Shown here: positions 8,248-15,567 of the stretch, in pieces | How the letters are laid out: each line of letters opens with the position of its first letter | Position numbering within the stretch: the first letter of the stretch is position 1 | Source: an uncultured Peptococcaceae bacterium | GTDB lineage: Bacteria > Bacillota > Peptococcia > Peptococcales > Peptococcaceae | Direction: 5' to 3' | Length of the DNA: 45,880 nt | Assembly: GCA_910585405.1 (NCBI GenBank) | Contig: CAJUDO010000024.1 | Location: 1-45,880 of the forward strand | The notes under the pieces: generated by a model | Database searches by the model: none | Seen by the model: the letters and a program-made list of their open reading frames with translations, nothing else | What the model was told of the DNA's origin: nothing | Program-made: the position numbers and the translations under genes

Positions 8248-8875
8248 CCGTAGAAAAATCCAATCCATTCAGCCATTGTTCAATCTCTTCTCTGGAACTG
8301 TTGCCGGAAAATCTCTGACCAGCAAGCCACTGCGCACCCTCGGTCAGCGATTCAAGCTGGGATGCGCTGGAGCCAAGACCACTGCTGGCAGATGTACAAA
8401 ACGGGACAATTATTTTTCCAGAAAAATCATAACTCTCCACAAAGGTGTCGAGGATGCGCGGCGCTTCTCCCCACCAAATGGGATAGCCAAGAAAAATGAT
8501 ATGATATTGCTCCATATTTTCCACCGATCCAGAAATTGCTGGACGGGCAGTGGAATCCTTCATCTCGATCGTGCTGCGGCTGTTTTCCTGATCATAATTA
8601 AGGTCCTCCTCTGTGTACGGCTCCTCTGGCACAATCTCATAAAGGGAAGCATGCATCGCGTCGGCAATAGACTCTGCCACACCCTCAGTTACGTTGGTTG
8701 CGGAAAAGTATGCAACCAGTACCCTATTCTCATCTTCACGCTCTGTAGCAGTAACATTTTTTTCTGCAGTTTCTTGTGCCGCTTCCGCCGTTGGGGAATC
8801 CACCGCATTCCCACCACAGCCTGCAAGCAACAGTACCATACAAAGTAGCAACAAGTACATCACAATTTTTTTCAT
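8237..8875 (-). CDS. Flavodoxin-like lipoprotein
   Basis: A 212-aa protein with a lipoprotein signal (MKKIVMYLLLLCMVLLLAGC, lipobox LLAGC, lipidated Cys at 20). After a short acidic linker comes a flavodoxin_4-like domain: RVLVAYFSATNVTEGVAESI holds the phosphate-loop region, then FLGYPIWWGEAPRI and the later VPFCTSASSGLGSS. Such proteins bind FMN and are thought to shuttle electrons or act as quinone/flavin reductases on the outer face of the membrane. It overlaps the MATE gene by 11 bases. The lysR gene upstream is separated by a hairpin, so the pair may have its own promoter, which I did not find clearly. Confidence 0.87.
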   Translation of the reverse strand: MKKIVMYLLLLCMVLLLAGCGGNAVDSPTAEAAQETAEKNVTATEREDENRVLVAYFSATNVTEGVAESIADAMHASLYEIVPEEPYTEEDLNYDQENSRSTIEMKDSTARPAISGSVENMEQYHIIFLGYPIWWGEAPRILDTFVESYDFSGKIIVPFCTSASSGLGSSASQLESLTEGAQWLAGQRFSGNSSREEIEQWLNGLDFSTDEK

Positions 8876-8896
8876 CAGCCTCTTCTCCTAACATAT

Positions 8897-8940
8897 GAAA
8901 ATAAGTGCTGCCAGAAACATTTTCTTTCCTGACAACACTT
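8897..8940 (-). terminator. Hairpin after the lysR-type gene
   Basis: On the minus strand a 12-bp stem (8929-8940 with 8903-8914, two G-U pairs) is followed by ATTTTC. It lies 27 bases after the stop of the LysR gene and 21 bases before the flavodoxin start. The T run is short, so termination may be partial. Confidence 0.5.
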
Positions 8941-8967
8941 ACATCATAAACAAAAAGACGGAGCCAA

Positions 8968-9873
8968 TCAAATACTTACTTTCTCTGCCTCACCCATGCC
9001 TAAAAGGTATTTTGCGTGCCTGATAAATTTGGTGGCTGCAGAACTGAACGGCTGTCCCCGTTTCCACGCCAGTACGCTGGTGGACTGCAAGGTTGGCGTG
9101 AGGGGCCGATAGGTCATCTTTGTCTGATCCCATAGGGAAATCGCTCCCTCAATCACGATGGAATAAGCAAGACCGTTGTATACCATAATAGCGCCATTCG
9201 TGTTCAAATTGCTGGTAAACACCACATCCAGCTTTTCATAACAATCTCCAAACCAGCTGGCCAGTTCATTCTGCACACCCATCCGACGAGGCAAAATGAG
9301 CGGCAGCGCCGCCAGATCCTCGGCAGTCACAGCAGACTTCTCCGCCAGAGGATCATCAGGACGCAGCAGCACTACCCAATTTTCCTTCATCGGCAGCCGA
9401 ATAAAATCATATTTTTCCATATCAATAGGCTCCAACAACAAGCCAAGGTCCAATAACCCTCTGTCCATCTGCTCTTTTACAACATCCGCCGTGGCGGTAA
9501 ACAAATCAAAGCTGACCCGAGGATACTTCTCGCGAAAAGATTGAAACAGTTCCGACAAAATTTGTACCGATGCCATTTCCCCGCAGCCGATGGAAACTTT
9601 TCCTTCCACTTGTTCCTCCTGTTCCGTAAGCTCTCGCTCTGTCTTTTCCACAAGCTGTAGAATTTCCTCTGCCCGTCTGCGCAAAAGAACGCCTTCATTG
9701 GTCAGACTGATCTTGCGCGTTCCCCGATGAAAGAGCGTTACACCCATGTCCTCCTCCATTTTCGCCAGTTGACGGCTTAACGTAGGCTGGGTAATATGTA
9801 ATACCTCCGCTGCCTTTGTAATGCTCTCTTCCCGCACCACCGTTAAAAAATAACGCAGAACCCGTAGCTCCAC
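8968..9873 (-). CDS. LysR-family transcriptional regulator
   Basis: A 301-aa regulator. The N-terminal winged helix is typical: ELRVLRYFLTVVREESITKA, then AAEVLHITQPTLSRQLAKME at about residues 20-40. The rest is the two-lobed effector-binding domain. The start is GTG 9873, which has AGAGGGAG five bases upstream and gives the usual family length; the longer open frame (to 9984) runs through the promoter. It is divergent from the FAH-family gene at 10154. A TATAA-N7-TTATA palindrome flanks its -35 box. By family habit it should autoregulate and control the divergent gene. Its effector is unknown. Confidence 0.93.
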   Translation of the reverse strand: MELRVLRYFLTVVREESITKAAEVLHITQPTLSRQLAKMEEDMGVTLFHRGTRKISLTNEGVLLRRRAEEILQLVEKTERELTEQEEQVEGKVSIGCGEMASVQILSELFQSFREKYPRVSFDLFTATADVVKEQMDRGLLDLGLLLEPIDMEKYDFIRLPMKENWVVLLRPDDPLAEKSAVTAEDLAALPLILPRRMGVQNELASWFGDCYEKLDVVFTSNLNTNGAIMVYNGLAYSIVIEGAISLWDQTKMTYRPLTPTLQSTSVLAWKRGQPFSSAATKFIRHAKYLLGMGEAEKVSI

Positions 9874-9904
9874 GATGCTCCCTCTAATCAAACTGTTTTT
9901 CTTC

Positions 9905-9934
9905 ATTATACTGCAAGCCATGTCGGAAGAGCAA
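9905..9934 (-). promoter_or_regulatory. Promoter of the LysR gene
   Basis: On the minus strand TTGCTC (9929-9934) is followed after 18 bases by a perfect TATAAT (9905-9910), about 30 bases before the GTG start. The putative LysR operator directly adjoins the -35 box. Confidence 0.65.
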
Positions 9935-9951
9935 TATAAGTGCAAATTATA
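9935..9951. promoter_or_regulatory. Candidate LysR operator
   Basis: TATAA-N7-TTATA, a palindrome of the T-N11-A type that LysR regulators usually bind. It lies in the divergent spacer next to the lysR -35 element and about 107 bases upstream of the FAH -35 element. Assigned by position and symmetry only. Confidence 0.4.
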
Positions 9952-10057
9952 AGATATCAAAAAAGAATGCATTTTCACCGCCAAATCCTAGTATCCTGCA
10001 CACATCTATTATATAAATAAAAATATTGTATCTTTTCCACATGCCACACAAAATTCC

Positions 10058-10086
10058 TTGCTTCTTTCTGAGGAAAGCCGTACAAT
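10058..10086 (+). promoter_or_regulatory. Promoter of the FAH-family gene
   Basis: TTGCTT (10058-10063), 17-base spacer, TACAAT (10081-10086), about 67 bases upstream of the ATG at 10154. Confidence 0.6.
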
Positions 10087-10153
10087 AAAAATATTATGAA
10101 CAACTCCACTTCATTTTATATTTCACATTTTATGAATTTTTCGGAGGACGATT

Positions 10154-11047
10154 ATGAAATTATACACTTATAAAACAGCGGACAGCGACAAGGAGCAGTT
10201 GGCCGTAGGCTGTGAAAAAGAACCGGATAAGCTCTATCCTCTGCAGCAGTTTGACATGCATTTTTCTAACATGACAGATCTGATCACCCATATCACACCG
10301 GCAGAGCTGGAAATTCTCAAACTCTCCAGCCGCAAAGAGGAGCTTCGTTTTTTCTATAAGGAAGGCGTCACTGCCTGTGCGCCCATTCCCCATCCCCGCC
10401 AGGATATTATTTGCCTAGGGATTAACTATGCAGCGCACGCAGAGGAATCCGCCCGCTATAAAAAAGAAGCCTTCGGCGGCGAGCGCCCTTACCCCATTTA
10501 TTTTTCTAAACGGGTTCATGAGGCAGTAGCAGACGGCGGTATCATCCCCGCCTATGAAAATCTGGTAGACAGCCTGGACTATGAAGTCGAGCTTGCCGTT
10601 GTCATCGGCAAGGATGCCAAAAATGTACGCCGGGAAGACGCCTACAACTATGTGTTTGGTTATACCATCTTAAACGACGTCAGCGCACGCAATCTGCAAA
10701 CACGCCACAAACAATGGTATTTCGGCAAAAGCTTAGATGGCTTTACCCCTATCGGGCCTTGCATTGTTACCGCAGATGAATTTGAAAATCCCCCTGTGCT
10801 GGCTATCAAAAGCTATGTCAACGGCGAATTGCGGCAAAACAGTAGCACAGAGCTGTTGCTATTTGATATTGCCCATATTATCTCGGAACTTTCTCAAGGG
10901 ATGACATTGAAAGCAGGCACCATTATCGCCACAGGCACGCCAGCCGGCGTGGGCATGGGCTTTGAACCGCCCAACTTCCTAAAAAGCGGTGATACCGTAA
11001 CCTGTGAAATTGAAAAAATCGGTACACTGACCAATCGAATTCTATAG
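10154..11047 (+). CDS. Fumarylacetoacetate hydrolase (FAH) family protein
   Basis: A 297-aa soluble enzyme with an N-terminal domain of about 85 residues followed by the FAH barrel. Barrel features are IICLGINYAAHAEE, the metal ligands in DYEVELAVVIG (Glu-x-Glu), a downstream Asp in ILNDVSARNLQ, and the closing GTIIATGTPAGVGMGF. Members cleave or decarboxylate C-C bonds of oxo-acids with Mg2+ or Mn2+: acylpyruvases, oxaloacetate decarboxylases, 2-hydroxyhepta-2,4-diene-1,7-dioate isomerases and others. The exact substrate cannot be told from sequence. An SD of TCGGAGGA precedes the ATG. It is divergent from a LysR regulator that probably controls it and is followed by a strong terminator. Confidence 0.92.
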   Translation: MKLYTYKTADSDKEQLAVGCEKEPDKLYPLQQFDMHFSNMTDLITHITPAELEILKLSSRKEELRFFYKEGVTACAPIPHPRQDIICLGINYAAHAEESARYKKEAFGGERPYPIYFSKRVHEAVADGGIIPAYENLVDSLDYEVELAVVIGKDAKNVRREDAYNYVFGYTILNDVSARNLQTRHKQWYFGKSLDGFTPIGPCIVTADEFENPPVLAIKSYVNGELRQNSSTELLLFDIAHIISELSQGMTLKAGTIIATGTPAGVGMGFEPPNFLKSGDTVTCEIEKIGTLTNRIL

Positions 11048-11064
11048 CAACTCCGATAAAGCCA

Positions 11065-11120
11065 AACAGCGCAAATTCCCTGGACCTATACGCTCTAGAG
11101 AATTTGCGCTGTTCTGTTTT
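11065..11120 (+). terminator. Terminator after the FAH-family gene
   Basis: The arms AACAGCGCAAATTC (11065-11078) and GAATTTGCGCTGTT (11100-11113) pair over 14 bp and are followed by CTGTTTTTTC. It may also stop transcripts of the convergent DUF2325 gene. Confidence 0.88.
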
Positions 11121-11184
11121 TTCTAAAGAATCCTTCTATCCTTTGCCCCACTGAAATATAGCAATCCTCCGTTGTCGAGAGTTG

Positions 11185-11469
11185 TCATCCGACCCGTTCC
11201 TCCAGAATCTGCTTCAACGCGGCAGCACTGCTGGTATGGCAGCGCACAATCTGAATATTTTTCCGCTTCGCTTCATTCACGGCACAGTTCACCATACGAT
11301 GGGACACGGTATTGGTAAACAATACCATCATATCAGGATTACCGATTTGCTGCTTCAGATTGCCGGGGACTTGCGTAAAAACCTTAGCCTTACAGTCATA
11401 TTGCTTGCAAACCTCTTTATATTTACATACCATACAGTCATGGCCCCCTATAATAACTAACTTGCTCAT
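11185..11469 (-). CDS. DUF2325 family protein with a Cys cluster
   Basis: A 94-aa protein of the DUF2325 family, recognised from the opening KLVIIGGHD, the central VLFTNTVSHRMVN and the closing RCHTSSAAALKQIL. The function of the family is not established. This copy has cysteines at about residues 12, 15, 21 and 26 (CMVCKYKEVCKQYDC), spaced so that they could hold a metal or an Fe-S cluster, plus two more farther on. It lies downstream of the Feo iron-uptake operon on the same strand, separated by a terminator-like stem, so it may be expressed on its own. A link to iron or redox sensing is inference. Confidence 0.8.
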   Translation of the reverse strand: MSKLVIIGGHDCMVCKYKEVCKQYDCKAKVFTQVPGNLKQQIGNPDMMVLFTNTVSHRMVNCAVNEAKRKNIQIVRCHTSSAAALKQILEERVG

Positions 11470-11557
11470 AAAAATTCTCCTTTCAAATTTTTATTCTTTC
11501 CTCAACTTCTTATGTATTTCTAAATTTTTATTTCTATATGCTAACTAATTGGTAAAA

Positions 11558-11593
11558 TTTTTTCTGGCCAGATTGCCATCTGGCCAGAAAAAA
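11558..11593 (-). terminator. Terminator of the feo operon
   Basis: A perfect 16-bp stem (11558-11573 with 11578-11593) with a four-base loop, GC-rich core CTGGCCAG and flanking A/T runs. On the minus strand it is followed by TTTT. It lies 23 bases after the last feo gene. Confidence 0.82.
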
Positions 11594-11615
11594 TGGGGGG
11601 AACTGTTTTTGCTGC

Positions 11616-11798
11616 CTATTTCATGGTTTGGTTCTGATAACGACTGCAGCTGCAACTACAGCTTCCGCCACATCCATGGCAACCGCTGCAACCGCCGGTA
11701 TGCAAATCGTGCCGTACACTACGCGCAGCGAAATAAATCACTGTCAGCAGAATCAAACCAACCACAAGGGTGCCAATATTATCCAAAATCCATTCCAT
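11616..11798 (-). CDS. FeoB-associated Cys-rich membrane protein
   Basis: A 60-aa protein with one N-terminal membrane helix (about residues 8-25, IGTLVVGLILLTVIYFAA) and a short cytoplasmic or periplasmic tail dense in cysteine (GGCSGCHGCGGSCSCSCS). This is the standard layout of the small 'FeoB-associated Cys-rich' family found directly after feoB in many Firmicutes. A role in gating or metallating FeoB has been suggested for such proteins but is not proven. It starts 32 bases after the feoB stop. It is last in the operon before the terminator. Confidence 0.85.
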   Translation of the reverse strand: MEWILDNIGTLVVGLILLTVIYFAARSVRHDLHTGGCSGCHGCGGSCSCSCSRYQNQTMK

Positions 11799-11830
11799 AT
11801 ATTACACTCCTCATTGCTATTTGTTTCTTA

Positions 11831-13990
11831 TCAGGCCGCGCTCTGCACACCCAACACTGTATCTTTCTTTGCATTTTTCATCGGTCGGAAAAGTAGATAG
11901 AGCATGATTGCTAATAAAATCACTGCAACAATCGTGCCGAGACCAAATCCGCCGCCGGTCAAAAATGTTCCAAACTGATAAATCATCATTGACACAACAT
12001 AAGCCAAGCTGCACTGATAGCCAATGGCAAAGAGAAACCATTTTGTATTATTCATTTCCCGTTTAATGGCTCCCATTGCTGCAAAGCAAGGCGCACACAA
12101 CAGATTGAATACCAGGAACCCGTAAGCGGCAATAGGTGTCATTACACTAGCCAAATTGCCCCATACCTCTGCACCGTCTTCAGCAACCTCTGCAAAACCA
12201 TATAAGATTCCAAATGTAGCAACAACATTTTCCTTAGCAATCAAGCCTGTGATGGCAGCCACAGCCATCTTCCAACCTTCACCGCCCTGTGTCCAACCCA
12301 GCGGTGCAAAAATCCAGGCAATGGCGCTTCCCACTGCAGCCAGTACAGAATGATCCAATTCCTCTGCTTCCAGCATGCCGAAGCTGCCGTCTACCCAACC
12401 GAAGCTCATCATAAACCAAAGTACAATTGTGGAGAGCAAGATAATAGTCCCTGCTTTTTTAATAAAGGACCATCCCCGTTCCCAAGTACTGCGCAGCACA
12501 TTGCCCACTGTAGGCATATGATATGCAGGCAGCTCCATCACAAAAGGAGCAGGATCACCGGCAAACATCGCTGTTTTTTTCAAAATAATTCCCGAACAAA
12601 TAATTGCTGCTACGCCTACAAAATAAGCGCTCCAAGCTACCCAACCGGCATTGCCGAAAAAAGCACCAGCAATCAGCGCGATAATGGGCAGCTTTGCTCC
12701 GCAGGGTACAAAAGTCGTTGTCATAATTGTCATACGGCGATCCCGTTCATTTTCAATGGTACGGGAGGCCATAATGCCCGGCACCCCGCAGCCGGAGCCA
12801 ATCAACATAGGAATAAAAGATTTTCCAGATAATCCGAATTTGCGGAAAATTCTATCCATGATAAAAGCGACACGAGCCATATAGCCGCATGCTTCTAAGA
12901 AGCCTAAAAACACGAAGAGCACCAACATTTGCGGTACGAAACCTAATACAGCGCCGACACCTGCCACAATCCCATCTAGAATCAAACCCTGCAGCCAATC
13001 TGCACAGCCCACTGCCAGTAATAGGCCTTCAATTGCCGGAGGAATGATTTCACCGAATAACACATCATTGGTCCAATCGGTCACAATGGTGCCTACCGTT
13101 GTAACAGATATATAATAAACTAAAAACATTATCGCAGCAAAAATAGGCAATGCCAAAATACGATTGGTCACAATCTGGTCAATCTTATCGGAAACAGATA
13201 AGCCTTTTCGTTTTGCTTTCTTACTGCATTTGCCGATGATAGAAGAAATATAAGAATAGCGTTCATTGGTAATGATGCTTTCCGCATCATCGTCCAGTTC
13301 TTCTTCCAATGCTGTGATGAAAGACTCTACTGCTGGCACGTTTTTCATCATACCGCCTATTTTTTCATCACGTTCAAATAATTTGATGGCGAAGAAACGT
13401 TTTTGTGTCTCTGCTACATCTGTGCCCAACTGGTCTTCAATTTTTTGCAGCGTCGTCTCCACCTGTGGTGCAAAATTGTGCACAATGGCAGAGGATTGTC
13501 CCTCAGAAGCTGCCTTGACAGCCAGTTTTGCTGCTTCTTTAATCCCTGTTCCCTTCAACGCGGAAATTTCCACAACTTCGCAGCCCAACACTTTGGATAA
13601 CGCACTGATGCTGATTTGATCGCCATTTTTTTCTACGATATCCATCATATTGACTGCCATAACTACTGGAATTCCCAATTCTAACAGTTGGGTGGACAAA
13701 TATAGATTTCTTTCCAAATTTGTACCGTCAACAATATTCAAAATGGCATCGGGACGTTCATTAATCAAATAATTTCTGGCTACCACTTCTTCTAATGTAT
13801 ATGGAGAGAGGGAGTAAATTCCCGGTAAATCCATAACCACAACATCCGTATACCCTTTCAGCTTTCCTTCTTTTTTCTCCACTGTGACTCCCGGCCAGTT
13901 TCCCACAAACTGATTGGAACCTGTCAATGCATTGAACAGCGTCGTTTTTCCACAGTTTGGATTTCCCGCCAGTGCAATCTTATAAGTCAT
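11831..13990 (-). CDS. feoB: Ferrous iron transporter FeoB
   Basis: Cytoplasmic-membrane Fe(II) transporter of 719 aa. The N-terminal G domain has G1 GNPNCGKTT (9-17), the switch stretch NWPGVTVEKKEG (31-42), G3 DLPG (54-57), G4 NMMD (114-117) and G5 SALKG. A helical regulatory domain follows, then a membrane domain with the Gate motifs; LIGSGCGVPGIMASRTIENERDRR contains the conserved Cys of the pore. It is preceded by two feoA genes and followed by the small Cys-rich protein, forming one operon from the promoter at 14602-14630. The length is typical and no key residue is missing. FeoB is the main iron uptake route in anaerobes. Confidence 0.97.
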   Translation of the reverse strand: MTYKIALAGNPNCGKTTLFNALTGSNQFVGNWPGVTVEKKEGKLKGYTDVVVMDLPGIYSLSPYTLEEVVARNYLINERPDAILNIVDGTNLERNLYLSTQLLELGIPVVMAVNMMDIVEKNGDQISISALSKVLGCEVVEISALKGTGIKEAAKLAVKAASEGQSSAIVHNFAPQVETTLQKIEDQLGTDVAETQKRFFAIKLFERDEKIGGMMKNVPAVESFITALEEELDDDAESIITNERYSYISSIIGKCSKKAKRKGLSVSDKIDQIVTNRILALPIFAAIMFLVYYISVTTVGTIVTDWTNDVLFGEIIPPAIEGLLLAVGCADWLQGLILDGIVAGVGAVLGFVPQMLVLFVFLGFLEACGYMARVAFIMDRIFRKFGLSGKSFIPMLIGSGCGVPGIMASRTIENERDRRMTIMTTTFVPCGAKLPIIALIAGAFFGNAGWVAWSAYFVGVAAIICSGIILKKTAMFAGDPAPFVMELPAYHMPTVGNVLRSTWERGWSFIKKAGTIILLSTIVLWFMMSFGWVDGSFGMLEAEELDHSVLAAVGSAIAWIFAPLGWTQGGEGWKMAVAAITGLIAKENVVATFGILYGFAEVAEDGAEVWGNLASVMTPIAAYGFLVFNLLCAPCFAAMGAIKREMNNTKWFLFAIGYQCSLAYVVSMMIYQFGTFLTGGGFGLGTIVAVILLAIMLYLLFRPMKNAKKDTVLGVQSAA

Positions 13991-14026
13991 TTTCGATAAA
14001 CCTCCTTAAAAATTTTCTTTTCTGCT

Positions 14027-14248
14027 TTACTCTATTTCAATCATCTGTGCGTCTGCTTTCCGAATGGACATCTCATATCCGCGCACTGTAATCTCAATGG
14101 GATCTCCCAACGGTGCTACTTTACGCACATACACATTGCAACCCTTAGTAATTCCCATATCCATGATGCGCCTTCTTACACTGCCATCACCATGTACTTT
14201 CACTACCTTCGCACTCTTACCACAAGGTACCTCACGCAAGCTATTCAT
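14027..14248 (-). CDS. feoA: FeoA family protein (proximal to feoB)
   Basis: A 73-aa SH3-like beta-barrel protein of the FeoA family: SLREVPCGKSAKVVKV, then RRRIMDMGITKGCNVYVRKVAPLGDPIEI, ending in an Ile/Glu-rich strand. FeoA is a small cytoplasmic protein needed for FeoB transport activity, and probably contacts the G domain. It starts 36 bases upstream of feoB. The MDMGITKG turn is typical of the family. It is the second of two tandem feoA genes; the two differ clearly in sequence and may not be interchangeable. Confidence 0.92.
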   Translation of the reverse strand: MNSLREVPCGKSAKVVKVHGDGSVRRRIMDMGITKGCNVYVRKVAPLGDPIEITVRGYEMSIRKADAQMIEIE

Positions 14249-14315
14249 TCCTTTTGCCTCCTTATGCTTTCATTAATAAGTTATAGCTAACCCATGGGCA
14301 AAGTCAATGCCCTCA

Positions 14316-14525
14316 CTAGACCAAAATACGATTCACCATCGTTTTATCTAATGCCACCCTTGTTTCTTTTACTTTGAGAATCATATTCCCGCCTATCTCT
14401 GAAATCACGGTAACAGATTGCCCCACTGTAAAACCCAGGTTTGCTAAATGTTTTTGCACATGATCTCGTCCTGTAATTTTTACAATCACTTTTTCCTGCC
14501 CATAAGGCACCATCGACAACGGCAT
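14316..14525 (-). CDS. feoA: FeoA family protein (first gene of the feo operon)
   Basis: A 69-aa FeoA paralogue beginning MPLSMVPYGQEKVIVKITG, with the LANLGFTVGQSVTVIS core and the closing VALDKTMVNRILV. It is the first gene of the Feo operon, 67 bases before the second feoA. I start at ATG 14525 because FeoA proteins commonly open MPLSM-like; an in-frame GTG at 14537 would add four residues. The charge pattern differs from the other FeoA. The presence of two FeoA proteins suggests separate structural and regulatory jobs, which is inference. Confidence 0.9.
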   Translation of the reverse strand: MPLSMVPYGQEKVIVKITGRDHVQKHLANLGFTVGQSVTVISEIGGNMILKVKETRVALDKTMVNRILV

Positions 14526-14601
14526 AGCAGCCACCACCCTTTACATGTCATACATTATATTGATATGTTATATATTTCTTTAATCATTCTTCGCATATAT
14601 T

Positions 14602-14630
14602 ATTTTACTACAACTAACTAATATTGTCAA
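14602..14630 (-). promoter_or_regulatory. Promoter of the feo operon
   Basis: On the minus strand a perfect TTGACA (14625-14630), 17-base spacer and TAAAAT (14602-14607), about 77 bases upstream of the first feoA. I see no convincing Fur box overlapping it, although the surroundings are very AT-rich. Confidence 0.75.
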
Positions 14631-14774
14631 TGAAAATTTTCAAAAAAATTATAACATTTCTAAAATAATGCCCCACGTTTCATACGCTACTGCGAATTAA
14701 TCCGTGAAAAGATACTGGAAATCTCATTTTTCAAACATGAAAGAGAATTTTCCCATGTGGTTTTTCTATCTGTT

Positions 14775-14788
14775 TTTCGATATCGAAA
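14775..14788. promoter_or_regulatory. Palindrome TTTCGATATCGAAA of unknown role
   Basis: A perfect 14-base inverted repeat, extended imperfectly to CTG...CAG at 14770-14791. It lies between the feo promoter and the end of the CBS-domain gene, about 145 bases upstream of the feo -35 box. It could be an operator or part of a terminator. No binding protein can be assigned. Confidence 0.3.
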
Positions 14789-14834
14789 CAGAAAAAGCTG
14801 TGTGATTCGGTCATTTTCCTAATCACACAGCTTT
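14789..14834 (-). terminator. Terminator of the CBS-domain gene
   Basis: The minus-strand arms AAAGCTGTGTGATT (14834-14821) and AATCACACAGCTTT (14807-14794) pair over 14 bp, followed by TTTCTG. It lies 35 bases after the CBS gene stop. Confidence 0.85.
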
Positions 14835-14868
14835 CATGGTATCTTGTACTTTCATATCTATTAATTCT

Positions 14869-15324
14869 TTAGACGATTTGCAGCATGGTTCTTTCTTTGG
14901 GCAGCTCGGGTTGTGGCGCGTTGACAAAGGTCTGCACAGAGAAATACTGCAGAATGTCCTTCCGCGTCACTATCCCGATGAATATATTATGGGCATCGAC
15001 AACAGGCACAAAATTTTGCTGCATCGCCAGTTGAAGCAAATCTTCTATATCCGCATCCAAAGATACCGACTGATTATCCCGCAAACGGGGCAGTGCACTG
15101 AGTTGTTTTCCCTCAGCTTCCTTCCAAGTCAAACACTCCTGCTCCAACAGTCCCCACAAAAAGTCGCCTTCCGTCACAGTTCCTACATAATGCCCCTCCC
15201 TGTCAATAATGGGAATAGCTGTATAGTGATAATATTTCATTTTTTCCAACGCTTGACGCACTGTCACATCACTGTAAATATATGCTACATTTTCTTTCGG
15301 AGTCAAGAAAAATAAAACGTTCAT
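14869..15324 (-). CDS. CBS-domain pair protein
   Basis: A 151-aa cytoplasmic protein consisting of two CBS motifs. The first has TVRQALEKMKYYHYTAIPIID followed by GHYVGTVTEGDFLW. The second has DIEDLLQLAMQQNFVPVVD followed by FIGIVTRKDILQYF. CBS pairs bind adenine nucleotides such as AMP, ATP or c-di-AMP and usually regulate a partner. Stand-alone members like this have no assigned partner. It starts at ATG 15324 behind GGGAGG, is transcribed alone, and has its own terminator. It lies between the feo promoter and pheT without evident operon linkage to either. Confidence 0.9.
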   Translation of the reverse strand: MNVLFFLTPKENVAYIYSDVTVRQALEKMKYYHYTAIPIIDREGHYVGTVTEGDFLWGLLEQECLTWKEAEGKQLSALPRLRDNQSVSLDADIEDLLQLAMQQNFVPVVDAHNIFIGIVTRKDILQYFSVQTFVNAPQPELPKERTMLQIV

Positions 15325-15492
15325 CAAAATTCCTCCCTCGTATATGCCATCGTATTTACAATAACAGTATACCTTTTTTCTCCAACGCTTTGGTTCTATT
15401 TGTATCCCAAATATATCAAGATTTTGTCAAGAAACCAATTTCCACTACAATTTACTTCTCCCTATCTTCACCTTTTCCTTTTAGTTTATGCG

Positions 15493-15535
15493 AAAAGAAA
15501 AGGACCTGCGCGAAATGGTTTCCCATTTCACGCAA
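15493..15535 (-). terminator. Terminator of pheST
   Basis: A minus-strand hairpin with arms at 15522-15535 and 15505-15518 (core GAAATGG/CCATTTC, GAAA-type loop), followed by TCCTTTTC. It lies about 30 bases after the pheT stop. Confidence 0.75.
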
Positions 15536-15567
15536 GCCCTCAAACGCTCATAATTTAATATTTTCCA

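Noticed and set aside
14538..14660. Fur box in the feo promoter
   Set aside because: The region is so AT-rich that GATAAT-like half-sites occur by chance; no 19-base symmetric match was found.
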